DNA from: Chryseobacterium sp. BLS98 | Lineage (GTDB): Bacteria; Bacteroidota; Bacteroidia; Flavobacteriales; Weeksellaceae | Assembly: GCF_001045445.1 (NCBI RefSeq) | Contig: NZ_LFNF01000002.1 | Coordinates: 1 to 64,000, forward strand | Reading direction: 5' to 3' | Length of the DNA: 64,000 nucleotides | In this document: in pieces, positions 53,992-63,330 of the stretch | How positions within the stretch are numbered: position 1 is the stretch's first letter | How the letters are laid out: the number at the start of each line of letters is the position of its first letter | Translations under genes and position numbers: made by a program | Notes under the pieces: generated by a model | Database searches by the model: none | What the model saw: the letters and a program-made list of their open reading frames with translations, nothing else | What the model was told of the DNA's origin: nothing

Positions 53992-54420
53992 TTATAATTG
54001 GTTTTCTGAAAGATTTTTTACAATTCCCAAAGCCGTCGGAAATTTTTCCTCAAAAAAATCCTTAAATTCTTCAGGGGTATTGATTTCAATTTTCAATAGG
54101 GTTCCTGTAGGGATTTCCTCTAAAATATAGGCTTCTGTAGCTTCTCCCCAATTCTGTTCATTTTCTACCCCATTATAAATCTCTCCGAGGTGCAGGAATT
54201 TCATTTCTTTATTGGCTATGTTTTTTTCAACACGGCTGTACATCCCATTATTGTTGGGATCAAAAAATTTGATGATGTTTCCTTCTTCAAAACTGCCCAT
54301 GTAAAAAGAACCTTCCATAAATGCAGTAGTCCACTGCCTGTAGGTAATATCACTCCAAAGGACGTCCCACACTTTCTCAGAAGCCGCATCAATTTGAATT
54401 TCAAAAAATATTTTCTGCAT
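53992..54420 (-). CDS. SRPBCC (START/AHSA1-like) protein
   Basis: The product is 142 residues. FEIQIDAASEKVWDVLWSDI and ATEAYILEEIPTGTLLKIEI identify the helix-grip fold. It is clearly paralogous to the next gene downstream (both have an ENEQNW- or EWSGCF-type centre and end in KNLAEN or KNLSEN). Ligand unknown. Confidence 0.87.
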   Translation of the reverse strand: MQKIFFEIQIDAASEKVWDVLWSDITYRQWTTAFMEGSFYMGSFEEGNIIKFFDPNNNGMYSRVEKNIANKEMKFLHLGEIYNGVENEQNWGEATEAYILEEIPTGTLLKIEINTPEEFKDFFEEKFPTALGIVKNLSENQL

Positions 54421-54525
54421 TGTTTTTTTATTTAGATGTTTAGATTTCAGACGTCAGATTTCAGATAAGATTCCAAAGTTTACTTCCTGAGGTTCTGATT
54501 TTTACTTTGGTTTCTAAGTTCTTGC

Positions 54526-55359
54526 TTATCCGCCTACAAAGTCTCCGCCGTTAATATGAATCACTTCGCCGGTAATGTAACTGGCATCTTCAGAGGCAAG
54601 GAAAACATAGGCCGGTGCAACTTCTGAGGGTTGTCCTGCCCGCTTCAAAGGGGTATCTTTTCCGAATGTCGAAAGATCATCAAAGGTTTCTTTCACAAGA
54701 GGTGTCCATATGGGACCCGGAGCAATTCCGTTGACCAAGATTTTTTTCTCAGCAAGATTAGCCGAAAGGGAACGGATAAATGATAGAATAGCTCCTTTAG
54801 TGGCTGCATAGTCAATGAGGTGATCGCTTCCCCTGTATGCTGTAACCGATGTAGTACAAATAATCCGGCCGCCGTCACCGATCAGCGGTAAAAAGTCTCT
54901 CGTTAAAGAAATCATGGAAATGATATTGGTATTAAAAGTCTCCACGATCTGTTCATCAGAGATTTTTTCAAGGCTGTTTTTAGAGGTGTGAATTCCTGCA
55001 TTATTAACCAGGACATCCAGACTATTCCAGGCATTTTTTATTTTCTCCACACATTTTGACCGGAATGCTTTCTTCGTGAGGTCACCTTTGATGAGAATGC
55101 ATTGTTGCCCTTCTTTCTCAACCAGTTTTTGGGTTTCTCCGGCATCGTCATCACTTTCTTTATAAATAACTGCAACATCGGCTCCTTCTCTTGCAAAGTG
55201 AACGGCTACAGCCTGACCTATTCCACTGTCGCCACCGGAGATGACTGCTTTCTTTCCTTTGAGTTTCCGGCTTCCCAGATAATTGTTCCTGATGATTTCA
55301 GGAAGAAGACCTTCCTTAGGCACTTTTGATTTGGATTGTGACTTGTTCTGTGTTTTCAT
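54526..55359 (-). CDS. SDR-family oxidoreductase (glucose/stress dehydrogenase type)
   Basis: From the second ATG (55359) the product is 277 residues. A basic N-terminal extension (KTQNKSQSKSKVPKEG) precedes the Rossmann motif VISGGDSGIGQAVAVHFARE. VLVNNAGIH and the catalytic YAATKGAI follow. The N-terminal tail and PSEVAPAYVFLASEDASYIT are typical of general-stress SDR proteins. It is 105 bp upstream of the SRPBCC pair. Confidence 0.92.
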   Translation of the reverse strand: MKTQNKSQSKSKVPKEGLLPEIIRNNYLGSRKLKGKKAVISGGDSGIGQAVAVHFAREGADVAVIYKESDDDAGETQKLVEKEGQQCILIKGDLTKKAFRSKCVEKIKNAWNSLDVLVNNAGIHTSKNSLEKISDEQIVETFNTNIISMISLTRDFLPLIGDGGRIICTTSVTAYRGSDHLIDYAATKGAILSFIRSLSANLAEKKILVNGIAPGPIWTPLVKETFDDLSTFGKDTPLKRAGQPSEVAPAYVFLASEDASYITGEVIHINGGDFVGG

Positions 55360-55465
55360 AAGCAAATCTTTTATACATCACATCAAACAGCAAGCCGAAA
55401 CAGGCATAAAGAAACAAGAAAACGGAAAAACAGCGAATTAAAACAACTGCATTTTTATTTTAACT

Positions 55466-56320
55466 TTATGAATTATAAGCCTCTTCCAGATCTTTTATGA
55501 TAATATTCTTCATTTTCATAATAGCCTGAATCACTTTGTTCACCTTGTCTTTATCAGGATCACTGATCAGTTTCATCGATTGTCTGGGAAAGATCTGCCA
55601 GCTTAGTCCGTATTTATCTTTTACCCAGCCGCAAACTTCCTCACTTCCACCTTCGCTGGAAAGGCTGTTCCAGAAATAGTCTGTTTCTTCCTGACCGTCT
55701 GTCATGACCACCATTGAAATCCCCTCATTAAAATCGAACTGGTGATCGTGGGAACTATCCATACAGAACATGCTATAGCCATCAATGGTGAAATGGGCGT
55801 GCATTATATGTTCCGGATCTTCACCGGATTCTCCTCCATCTTTATATTTTGAGATATTTCCGATCATTGAATTAGGAAAAGTTTTAGTATAAAACTTCAT
55901 GGCTTCTGCCGCTTTTCCGTTATTCTGATGGATAAACATAAGGGTTGGCACCAATTTCTGGTCGCTTGATTTTTCACCTAAAAACAACTGCCAGGTTACT
56001 CCGTAACGGTCCCTGATCCAGCCATATTTCTTACTCCACGGATAGGAGCCGAGATCCATCATGGCGGTTCCTCCGTCCTTCAGCTGGTCCCAATACTTTT
56101 GTACTTCGTCTTCACTATCACAGATCACCATAAAGGACACTGAAGGATTTTTCTCCTTCTCCGGGCCATTAAGAAGCATGATCGTCTGTCCGAAAAGTTC
56201 AATATTGATAACAATCTGTGTATCTGCTGTTACTTTGCCGTTGAATATCTTACAGTAAAAATCTGCTGATTTTCCGGCGTCTCCATTAAATAAAATACAT
56301 GGAAAGATATTATTGTTCAT
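55466..56320 (-). CDS. Two-domain VOC protein, PhnB-like
   Basis: The start is the second ATG, giving MNNNIFPCILF. The product is 284 residues with two VOC/glyoxalase-like domains (about 1-125 and 130-255) and a C-terminal helix KVNKVIQAIMKMKNIIIKDL. It is a tandem paralogue of the next gene. Metal ligands of true glyoxalases are not clearly preserved. Function unknown. Confidence 0.87.
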   Translation of the reverse strand: MNNNIFPCILFNGDAGKSADFYCKIFNGKVTADTQIVINIELFGQTIMLLNGPEKEKNPSVSFMVICDSEDEVQKYWDQLKDGGTAMMDLGSYPWSKKYGWIRDRYGVTWQLFLGEKSSDQKLVPTLMFIHQNNGKAAEAMKFYTKTFPNSMIGNISKYKDGGESGEDPEHIMHAHFTIDGYSMFCMDSSHDHQFDFNEGISMVVMTDGQEETDYFWNSLSSEGGSEEVCGWVKDKYGLSWQIFPRQSMKLISDPDKDKVNKVIQAIMKMKNIIIKDLEEAYNS

Positions 56321-56393
56321 CACTTTTAGATTTTGAAGTTATTATGAAAAATAAAAGAGTAAAAGGCAAATTTACTTTTTAGCCTTTTTGTCA

Positions 56394-57260
56394 TTAAGAA
56401 TTATAAGCTTCTTCCAGATCCTTTATAACAATTTTCTGCATTTTCATCATGGCCTGAACCACTTTCTGGCTTTTTTCCTGATCGGAATCATTCATCAGCT
56501 GGATAAGTCTTTTGGGAACAATTTGCCAGCTCAGTCCATATCTGTCTTTCAGCCAGCCGCACATGCTTTCTCTTCCTCCCTCTGAAATAAGGGTATTCCA
56601 AAGATGATCGGTCTCTTCCTGGCTATCCGTCATGATCACAATGGAAATTCCTTCATTAAAATCAAACTGGTGATCGTAAGAATTATCCATGCAGAAGAAA
56701 CTGTAGCCATCAATGGTAAACTGGGCATGCTGTACGTTTTCAGCCGGTTCAGATATAGAATGACCTTCACCGCCGTCACCATATTTCAAAATATTTCCAA
56801 TGCCTGAATTGGGAAAAGTTTGGGTATAAAATTCCATCGCTTCTTTTGCTTTTCCGTTATTCTGATGAATGAACATCAGGGTAGGAACAATTCTCTGCGA
56901 TTCCGGCTTATCTCCCAGGAACAGCTGCCAGGTAACCCCGTATTTATCCTGAACCCATCCGTATTTTTTGCTCCACGAATAGGAATCCAGGGCCATAAGA
57001 GCAATTCCTCCTTCTATCAATTGGTCCCAGTATTGCTGAACCTCTTCTTCTGTTTTGCAGATGACCATAAAGGAAACTGACGGGTTCTTTGTAAAATGAG
57101 GACCTCCGTTCAGGAGCATTAATTTCTGCCCGAAAAGGTCAATATTCATTACAACGGGAGTATCTGCAGTAATCTTCCCGTCAAAAACCTGACAATAGAA
57201 TTCTGCGGCCTCTTTTGATTCTGTATCAAACCAGAGACAAGGAAAAATATCGTTATTCAT
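56394..57260 (-). CDS. Two-domain VOC protein, PhnB-like (paralogue)
   Basis: The ATG at 57260 gives MNNDIFPCLWFD, matching the paralogue's start; the eight residues before it have no counterpart. The product is 288 residues. It shares NPSVSFMVIC, YWDQL, the glycine GSYPWSKKYGW or DSYSWSKKYGW block and the C-terminal helix ending LEEAYNS with the gene at 55466. A gene duplication is evident. Function unknown. Confidence 0.87.
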   Translation of the reverse strand: MNNDIFPCLWFDTESKEAAEFYCQVFDGKITADTPVVMNIDLFGQKLMLLNGGPHFTKNPSVSFMVICKTEEEVQQYWDQLIEGGIALMALDSYSWSKKYGWVQDKYGVTWQLFLGDKPESQRIVPTLMFIHQNNGKAKEAMEFYTQTFPNSGIGNILKYGDGGEGHSISEPAENVQHAQFTIDGYSFFCMDNSYDHQFDFNEGISIVIMTDSQEETDHLWNTLISEGGRESMCGWLKDRYGLSWQIVPKRLIQLMNDSDQEKSQKVVQAMMKMQKIVIKDLEEAYNS

Positions 57261-57341
57261 ACTATTAATTTTAAGGTGGTACATATAGTTTTTTTGGTCA
57301 TTGCCGATCCGGGAATGATGAAATTCTCGGATGTATAATGA

Positions 57342-57599
57342 TCAGCTTTTGAAAGAAACGTGATGTTCTTTCATATGACTTTTCAGTTTCTGCATGGTAT
57401 TCCTTCCGAAACCATGAAGATTCATGATCTCCTGTTCAGAATAATCCGAAAGTTTTTCAAGAGAGTCAATTTTTTCTCTTTCCAAAGCTCTTCTTGCCGG
57501 CACTGCAATAATGCCATAAAGGAAATTATTATTTTTAACGACATGATTAACAGCACAAATGGAGCTTAGACATTTTGCCATTATAACCAGATTTATCAT
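57342..57599 (-). CDS. Small HhH (RNA polymerase alpha-CTD-like) protein
   Basis: The product is up to 85 residues. The conserved core PARRALEREKIDSLEKLSDY and EIMNLHGFGRNTMQKLKSHM is the alpha-CTD-like helix-hairpin-helix found in small Bacteroidota proteins. Homologues usually start close to this core, so the first 30 residues here may be untranslated or altered. It starts 17 bp after the SRPBCC gene, probably in one operon. It likely binds DNA. Confidence 0.75.
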   Translation of the reverse strand: MINLVIMAKCLSSICAVNHVVKNNNFLYGIIAVPARRALEREKIDSLEKLSDYSEQEIMNLHGFGRNTMQKLKSHMKEHHVSFKS

Positions 57600-57616
57600 G
57601 ACTGCTAATGTGTATT

Positions 57617-58030
57617 TTAATGATTTTCAACATACTTGTGAAAATTATTAAGGATAGCATACCAGCCGTCCCGCTGCATTTCCACAGAATTTTGCTTTTC
57701 AGGATCGAAAATTTCGATCACTTTGGTCGTGTTTTCGTCCATCTTGTCGAAAATGACTTCCACTTTCCGGCCGTCTTCCATATGGTATTTGATACTGGAA
57801 TTTGGAATTACCTCATCGTAGATTCCTTCGAAATCGAAACCAAAACTTTTATCTTTTGCCTCCATTCTGGTCTTAAATTTTCCTCCTACCCGCAGATCAT
57901 TTTCTGAACTGGGACATTCCCAGGATTCATGGGCAAAATTCCACTTCGTGATGTGTTTGGGATCATTGAAATAATTCCAGACTTTTTCTACCGGGGCTAA
58001 AATTGTTATGTCTATCTTAATCGGGTCCAT
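57617..58030 (-). CDS. SRPBCC (AHSA1-like) protein
   Basis: The product is 137 residues. IDITILAPVEKVWNYFNDPK and WNFAHESWECPSSENDLRVG with GGKFKTRMEAKDKSFGFDFEG match the AHSA1/polyketide-cyclase-like group frequently named for activator of Hsp90 ATPase. It is downstream of a PhnB-like VOC gene and upstream of the HhH gene. Confidence 0.9.
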   Translation of the reverse strand: MDPIKIDITILAPVEKVWNYFNDPKHITKWNFAHESWECPSSENDLRVGGKFKTRMEAKDKSFGFDFEGIYDEVIPNSSIKYHMEDGRKVEVIFDKMDENTTKVIEIFDPEKQNSVEMQRDGWYAILNNFHKYVENH

Positions 58031-58104
58031 AGTTTCTATTTTTAAAATCGTTGTAAAAAGGCAGCCCGGGCTGGACTGCCCTCATTCTTTAGTTAAAGAT
58101 AAGA

Positions 58105-58536
58105 TTATTTTGCGTATCCTTCGCTATAGTTCACCATCCAATGAACTCCGTATTTGTCCTGGAAGCTTCCGAAATAATCGCCCCAGAACTGGTCTTCAAT
58201 AGGCATTTCTATATTTCCCCCTTCAGAAAGACCTTTAAAAAGCCTGTCGGCTTCCTCTTTCGATTCCGGGAAAATGGATACATAATTGTTATTTCCCACA
58301 TTAAGGGTCTGCCCGAATGCAGGAACAATATCTGAAGCCATCAGAAGATCGCCTCCGATGGGTAAAGCTATATGCATCACCCTGTTTTTATCTTCTTCGG
58401 ATAAATTTTCGGTTCCGGGAGCATTTCCCATTTTGTGAACTTCACCAAGGAATTCTCCTCCGAAAACAGATTTGTAAAAGTTGAAAGCTTCTTCTGCTTT
58501 TCCGTCAAAATTTAGGTATGGATTTAATTTAGCCAT
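58105..58536 (-). CDS. PhnB-like VOC protein
   Basis: The product is 143 residues. LNPYLNFDGKAEEAFNFYKS and DQFWGDYFGSFQDKYGVHWM are the start and end signatures of PhnB-type VOC proteins. The true biochemical role of this group is unclear. It heads the operon with the SRPBCC and HhH genes (74 bp to the next). Confidence 0.93.
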   Translation of the reverse strand: MAKLNPYLNFDGKAEEAFNFYKSVFGGEFLGEVHKMGNAPGTENLSEEDKNRVMHIALPIGGDLLMASDIVPAFGQTLNVGNNNYVSIFPESKEEADRLFKGLSEGGNIEMPIEDQFWGDYFGSFQDKYGVHWMVNYSEGYAK

Positions 58537-58743
58537 GATTTCTGATTTTTAAATGTTATTATTAATTATTTTATGTTTTAGTTTAATACTGAGATCGCTA
58601 AGTGCTTATATTATCACTGGGTATGTCGCCGAAAAACCATTTCACCTGGCAGAGGCCGTGAAAATTTAATTTGAACCATTAAGAGTGAATTAAGCTGTTA
58701 AGAATATTAAGATTTTGTCTAATTACCTTACAGCCTTATACTT

Positions 58744-59520
58744 TTAATGGTTTAAAAATTTAATGATTTCATTAACTGTCAGATCGATCAGATCAGAATC
58801 CTTATTTCCTTCGAAATCTGCCATCATATATGAGCCATGGCCCGCCGGAAGGATCATAAGCTGAGATCCGGGAACCAGTCTCCACATTTCTACAACATGC
58901 TCTGGCTTCATCACATCTTTATCTCCACTGATGAAAAATACCGAGGCTTTTATAGATGTTAATATTTTTTCGTCCCAGTCTTCAAATGTCTGCATTCTTT
59001 TGCTGTCTTTTTCAAACATGTTCTGCAGCTTTGAAAAATCCGGATTGAGATTAAGGAAATTGATTTTAAGGGGTTCCGGCATTGATTCCAGCGTAGCTTC
59101 GTTCATGATTTCGAAAAACCCGTCCATCATCCCACTTCTTTTGTAAAATGAAGAGGCAACAATGATCTTTTCGGTTATTTCAGGGTAAAGATGGGCAATC
59201 TGCATCACTGTATTCCCTCCGTTGCTGAATCCCATGAATGAAGCTTTTTCAATGGAAAGTTCTTTTAAAAGAGCAGCAACATCATGAGCATCCTGCTCAA
59301 AGGTTTCGGGAATATCGCGGTGATCTGTCATTCCGTGGTTCTGCAGATCAATACCTATCAGCTGAAAACGGTTTTCAAGCCTGGAGATAATTTCTTTAAA
59401 ATCAAATAGGATTGAGGAACCTCCGCCATGGACAAGCACCAAAGGCTTTCCCGAGCCGTAGATTTCATAGTACATCCGGATTCCGTTGACCAGATGATAG
59501 CCTTTTTCTTTAGGTTCCAT
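58744..59520 (-). CDS. Alpha/beta hydrolase
   Basis: The product is 258 residues. The oxyanion region LVLVHGGGSSILFDF near 29-43, the nucleophile MGFSNGGNTVM near 95-105, the acid in ISGDKDVMKPEHV and the histidine in PAGHGSYM near 226-233 form a complete triad. No signal peptide. Its start is 3 bp after the DinB gene's stop, so it is the last gene of that operon. Confidence 0.9.
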   Translation of the reverse strand: MEPKEKGYHLVNGIRMYYEIYGSGKPLVLVHGGGSSILFDFKEIISRLENRFQLIGIDLQNHGMTDHRDIPETFEQDAHDVAALLKELSIEKASFMGFSNGGNTVMQIAHLYPEITEKIIVASSFYKRSGMMDGFFEIMNEATLESMPEPLKINFLNLNPDFSKLQNMFEKDSKRMQTFEDWDEKILTSIKASVFFISGDKDVMKPEHVVEMWRLVPGSQLMILPAGHGSYMMADFEGNKDSDLIDLTVNEIIKFLNH

Positions 59521-59523
59521 TCC

Positions 59524-60048
59524 TTAATATTTCAAATTTTCATCTACATCATACTTCATACCCGGATAGTCCAGAATTTTTCTCATAAGGCCTATCTGTC
59601 CGCATAAATAGTCCTCACGGCCTATACACATTCCTGCGAAATTGAGTTTGGTTTCCGGAACAAAAGGAATATTCATTCCGATCTGAAAAATTTCATCCAG
59701 TTCTTCATCGGTCGCCTCTAAAAGTTTCTGGTATACTTTTGGCGAAATATCATGAAAGTTTTTCTCCAACTCATCTAAACTGGGATATTTGAAGCTTTCG
59801 TCCAAGGCTTTTCCCTGGAAGAAAAGCTCACTGTTAGGATCTTCATCTCTGAGTCCTAAAACCCAGCCCAAGCCATAACGCATATTGACAAAGTTGCCTG
59901 CCATCCAGACGATATGGTTGGTTTTTCCTTCAATTCTTTTCAGAGCATCTTCTTCCGAAATACCGTCCAGCGCATTGAGAAAGCTTTGGGAGTGCATTCT
60001 GTATGCAGGAATAATAACTTCTAATTTTTTTGATTTTGGTGTGTCCAT
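59524..60048 (-). CDS. DinB-like protein
   Basis: The product is 174 residues. NHIVWMAGNFVNMRYGLGWV carries the conserved helix and the first metal-type histidine; GREDYLCGQIGLMRKILDYP replaces the usual second histidine block. It belongs to the DinB/DUF664-type four-helix proteins. Many act as thiol transferases or metal hydrolases. It is paralogous to the next gene upstream. Confidence 0.8.
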   Translation of the reverse strand: MDTPKSKKLEVIIPAYRMHSQSFLNALDGISEEDALKRIEGKTNHIVWMAGNFVNMRYGLGWVLGLRDEDPNSELFFQGKALDESFKYPSLDELEKNFHDISPKVYQKLLEATDEELDEIFQIGMNIPFVPETKLNFAGMCIGREDYLCGQIGLMRKILDYPGMKYDVDENLKY

Positions 60049-60119
60049 TGTTTGATTTTTTAGTTGTTTTAAAATGATACCTTTCGGGATATTTAAGGAT
60101 AAAGCCTATTGTACTGATG

Positions 60120-60581
60120 CTATTTGATGGCACCCGGTTTTCCTAAAATTCTTCTGAGATAACCCAGCTGTCCGCTGTGGTAAATTTCATGAAGGCAGAA
60201 AATAGCAATATCATTAATGGTTTCGGGATTAAAACTTTCCAGACTGATCAGCTTCTGCTCCAGTTTGTCCTGAGATTTTTGCAGGTAAGACTTTAAGTCT
60301 TCAAAAGCGATCAATTCGTTTTTTCTTTCCAACGGAATCTCTCCCCTGTTGTAGAATGAAAATTCCTTATTGTCCCAAACCGATTCTTCTCCCAAAGTAT
60401 TCAGGAATGCATTTCTTATATAGATTAAATGCCCAAGGATCCAGTTCAGGCAGTTGGCTTCACCATTTGGAAAAATCATAGATTCTTCATGGGTAATGCC
60501 GTCGATATTCATTGAAATCACTTTGTAATTGCTGAATACCTGAACTTTTACTATTTCAATATCGTTTGATTTTGTTTCCAT
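60120..60581 (-). CDS. DinB-like protein
   Basis: The product is 153 residues. The metal ligands are present: GEANCLNWILGHLIYIRNAF and FCLHEIYHSGQLGYLRRILG with the H-x3-H pair. This is the DinB/DUF1572-like fold. The paralogue downstream has lost part of the second histidine motif. Biochemical role unknown. Confidence 0.87.
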   Translation of the reverse strand: METKSNDIEIVKVQVFSNYKVISMNIDGITHEESMIFPNGEANCLNWILGHLIYIRNAFLNTLGEESVWDNKEFSFYNRGEIPLERKNELIAFEDLKSYLQKSQDKLEQKLISLESFNPETINDIAIFCLHEIYHSGQLGYLRRILGKPGAIK

Positions 60582-60668
60582 AGCAGTAGGTTTATTTTGT
60601 CCTGTGATTTTGCATTACAGACAGGAAATACATCAGCTTAAATTATTTTCCTTCTGACAGCACAGGTT

Positions 60669-61082
60669 TTAAGATTCAGCAGGGAATTGGGAAACATCTG
60701 TAAAGATTACATTCCACCCATGTCCGTTGATGTCCCAGAAAGAATTTTGATACATCCATCCTTCATCCTGAGGCTCTTCATGCTGGTAGGCTCCGTTTTC
60801 CAAAGCCGTATTGACTACCTGGTCCACTTCTTCGCGGCTGTTCAGGCCAATGGCTACAAGCACCTGGGTGGTATCGCCTTTTGGAACCGGTCTTTCAGAA
60901 AATGTCTGGAAAAATTCTTCTGTTAAAAACATGACATAAATAGTGTCTTCTTTCATGACAACGCAGATGCCTTTTTCATTGCACATCTCCTCAACGATAG
61001 AAAAACCTAATTTAGTCCAAAATTCTCTTGTTTTCTGTACGTCCTTCACCGGAAGGTTCACGTAGATCTGATTGATTTTCAT
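60669..61082 (-). CDS. VOC-family protein
   Basis: The product is 137 residues. It starts INQIYVNLPVKDVQKTREFW and ends SFWDINGHGWNVIF. It is a single polypeptide of two half-VOC repeats, of the type seen in lactoylglutathione-lyase-like proteins of unknown function. It is 76 bp after the Crp/Fnr gene, in the same orientation. Confidence 0.9.
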   Translation of the reverse strand: MKINQIYVNLPVKDVQKTREFWTKLGFSIVEEMCNEKGICVVMKEDTIYVMFLTEEFFQTFSERPVPKGDTTQVLVAIGLNSREEVDQVVNTALENGAYQHEEPQDEGWMYQNSFWDINGHGWNVIFTDVSQFPAES

Positions 61083-61158
61083 ATTATATTATTTAGTGTT
61101 AAACTTTTAACCAAAATTACCAAGCCCGTATGAAAATCAACTTGCCATAAGACAAGAT

Positions 61159-61749
61159 TTAATTTTTCTTTGGATGGGATACGATTTCTTTGCGGATACG
61201 GCTTAAAGAAGTATCTGTAACGCCCAGATAGGAGGCTACCTGCTTGAGGGGTGCAAACTGTAAAACCTGGGGTTTCTGCTCCAAAAGGTTAAGATAACGT
61301 CTGGTAGCGGAAAGGGTAAACATTTCTACAGAACGCTGTTTGTAAACAAAAAGTTCTCTCGACATCCACGCCCTTCCCCATTCTCTGAGATTCGGTATTT
61401 TATGGAACAGTTCCTGAAAGGTCTCATAATCGAAGCGCCAGCATTCACAATCTGTAATGCAGATGATGTTTTCCTGGGACGGAACTCTCTGAAAGAGTGA
61501 TAAAACCTCAATAATGATCTCGTTATCTGCGAAAAAGTGTGTGGTTACCTCATTTCCGTTAAAATCATTCACATAGGAACGGGCAAGGCCTTTTTCCAGG
61601 ATATAATATTCGTTGGCTGTTTTTCCTTCCTGCAGAATCATATCTCCTTTCTGAAAGGAAACTTTTTCGTGAGCCTGGAATATTTCGTCAAGCTCTTCGT
61701 GCATAAAAAACGGAAAGTCGTAGCAGATCTCTAAGGCTTTGCTGGTCAT
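61159..61749 (-). CDS. Crp/Fnr-family regulator
   Basis: The product is 196 residues. The sensor domain has FQKGDMILQEGKTANEYYIL and the HTH near the C-terminus has LKQVASYLGVTDTSLSRIRK. The third Crp/Fnr protein of the window, it lies in front of the VOC/DinB run, which may be its target set. Confidence 0.9.
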   Translation of the reverse strand: MTSKALEICYDFPFFMHEELDEIFQAHEKVSFQKGDMILQEGKTANEYYILEKGLARSYVNDFNGNEVTTHFFADNEIIIEVLSLFQRVPSQENIICITDCECWRFDYETFQELFHKIPNLREWGRAWMSRELFVYKQRSVEMFTLSATRRYLNLLEQKPQVLQFAPLKQVASYLGVTDTSLSRIRKEIVSHPKKN

Positions 61750-61983
61750 TGAGTTGGTGTCTTTTAAGGTTTTAAAAATATCATTTTTAATTGAATCCGT
61801 AATAAATCGAATTAAACAAAATCGATAGATGATATAAATAAAGTTCTATTAACTGTTTACCAGAAGTAGTTTTTAATCTTTCTAAATAATTAAACACAGA
61901 CCCGCTGTATCTTCATACGCAAGTTTATAATTTTATGGTTATTTGAAGAATTTAAAGAATAAATTAAGCCTTCAAGATATTTA

Positions 61984-63192
61984 TCAGAATAAAGAAAGCT
62001 GGATGGGCTTATTTTTAGGTGGCTCTGCATCTCCAAAAACCGTTTTTCCGCCAAAGCGAAACGAATTCTGCCTTTCTTCTTCGATAACCTTCTGGATATC
62101 AAAATCAGGAGTAAAATCTTTTTCGGTAGCAGCTACAATCTGATGCAGCTTGTTTAAGGTATTCAGCTTATCGGAGTTTCCGAGTTTGGATTTTTCTATT
62201 CCTTTCCTGAGAATATTGATGCTTTCATCATAGGTTTTGGTAGGAACCGGGAAAGGGTGTCCGTCCTTACCTCCATGGGCAAATGAAAATCTGGCCGGAT
62301 CCGCAAACCTTGAAGGTGCCCCGTGGATCACTTCACTGACTAACGCCAGGGATTGCATAGTCCTCGGACCTACTCCTTCCAGCATTAAGAGATCTTCGAA
62401 ATTTTGAGGCTGCTGTTCACGGGTAACATACAGAAGGGCTCCCAGACGTTTCAGATCTACATCTGAAGCCTGTACATCATGGTGGGCAGGAAGAATTAAC
62501 CTTGAAAAGTCTTTCATCACATCAATGGAATCGGTATGCGAAATGTCCAGAATTCCTTTCCTGTTTTCTGAGGCATCAGCATCGGTAAGATTAAGGATTT
62601 TCCCTCTTGAAATACCATTGATTCCTGTATGAGGCTCTTCTACAAATGATTTTATATTTTCCGAATGCCAGTGATAGCGTCTTGCTGTGCCATCGGACTC
62701 GTGCATTCCCTGCTGCACTACACTCCAGCTTCCATTGTCTGCCAAAATAAAATTATGGAGATAAAGCTGGTAACCATCCTGGATGGCTGTATTATCTACT
62801 TTTGCGGAAAGTTTGCTGGCTTTTACCAGTTCATGACCGTTGAGGCCTGTTTGATCCGCAATCTGAAGAAGCTCTGAAGGGGTTTCTTTCGAAAATTTTC
62901 CTTTTCCTCCACAAATATACAGCCCTAATGATTTTGAATTTGGATTAATGGAACGTTTCAAAGCTCCCATCACTGATGTGGTAATCCCTGAAGAATGCCA
63001 GTCCATGCCCATCACCGCTCCAAAACTCTGAAACCAAAACGGATCTGCCAGTCTTCTGAGAACCTCATCTTTCCCATAATCCATCAGGATGACTTCTATA
63101 ATGGAAAGTCCGAGCGCAGACATCCTTTCGTAAAGCCACGGCGGGACTTTTCCGTAATGTAATGGCAGATCTGCAGTTCCTGAACGTTTCAT
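61984..63192 (-). CDS. DUF763 protein with C-terminal beta-clamp-like motif
   Basis: The product is 402 residues. The start MKRSGTADLPLHYGKVPPWL is the DUF763 signature. A helix-hairpin-helix FEDLLMLEGVGPRTMQSLAL lies near 262-281, suggesting DNA contact. The C-terminus is NKPIQLSLF, and QLSLF fits the bacterial beta-clamp-binding consensus QL[SD]LF. The family function is unknown. It is unlinked in operon terms to its neighbours, with 234 bp before the Crp/Fnr gene. Confidence 0.92.
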   Translation of the reverse strand: MKRSGTADLPLHYGKVPPWLYERMSALGLSIIEVILMDYGKDEVLRRLADPFWFQSFGAVMGMDWHSSGITTSVMGALKRSINPNSKSLGLYICGGKGKFSKETPSELLQIADQTGLNGHELVKASKLSAKVDNTAIQDGYQLYLHNFILADNGSWSVVQQGMHESDGTARRYHWHSENIKSFVEEPHTGINGISRGKILNLTDADASENRKGILDISHTDSIDVMKDFSRLILPAHHDVQASDVDLKRLGALLYVTREQQPQNFEDLLMLEGVGPRTMQSLALVSEVIHGAPSRFADPARFSFAHGGKDGHPFPVPTKTYDESINILRKGIEKSKLGNSDKLNTLNKLHQIVAATEKDFTPDFDIQKVIEEERQNSFRFGGKTVFGDAEPPKNKPIQLSLF

Positions 63193-63330
63193 TCTACAAA
63201 GGTAGTTATCATATTATTATTTTTTGATGATCCGAATCATTAAGTTTTAGCTAAAGCCATAGGGTAATTATTTTTTTAAGAACGGCCTAAAACCCGTTCC
63301 TATTGAATCCATTAAAATCTATTGGTTCAA

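Noticed and set aside
61890..62102. Minus-strand 70-codon frame overlapping the end of the DUF763 gene
   Set aside because: It is an out-of-frame reading of DUF763 that runs into AT-rich intergenic DNA.
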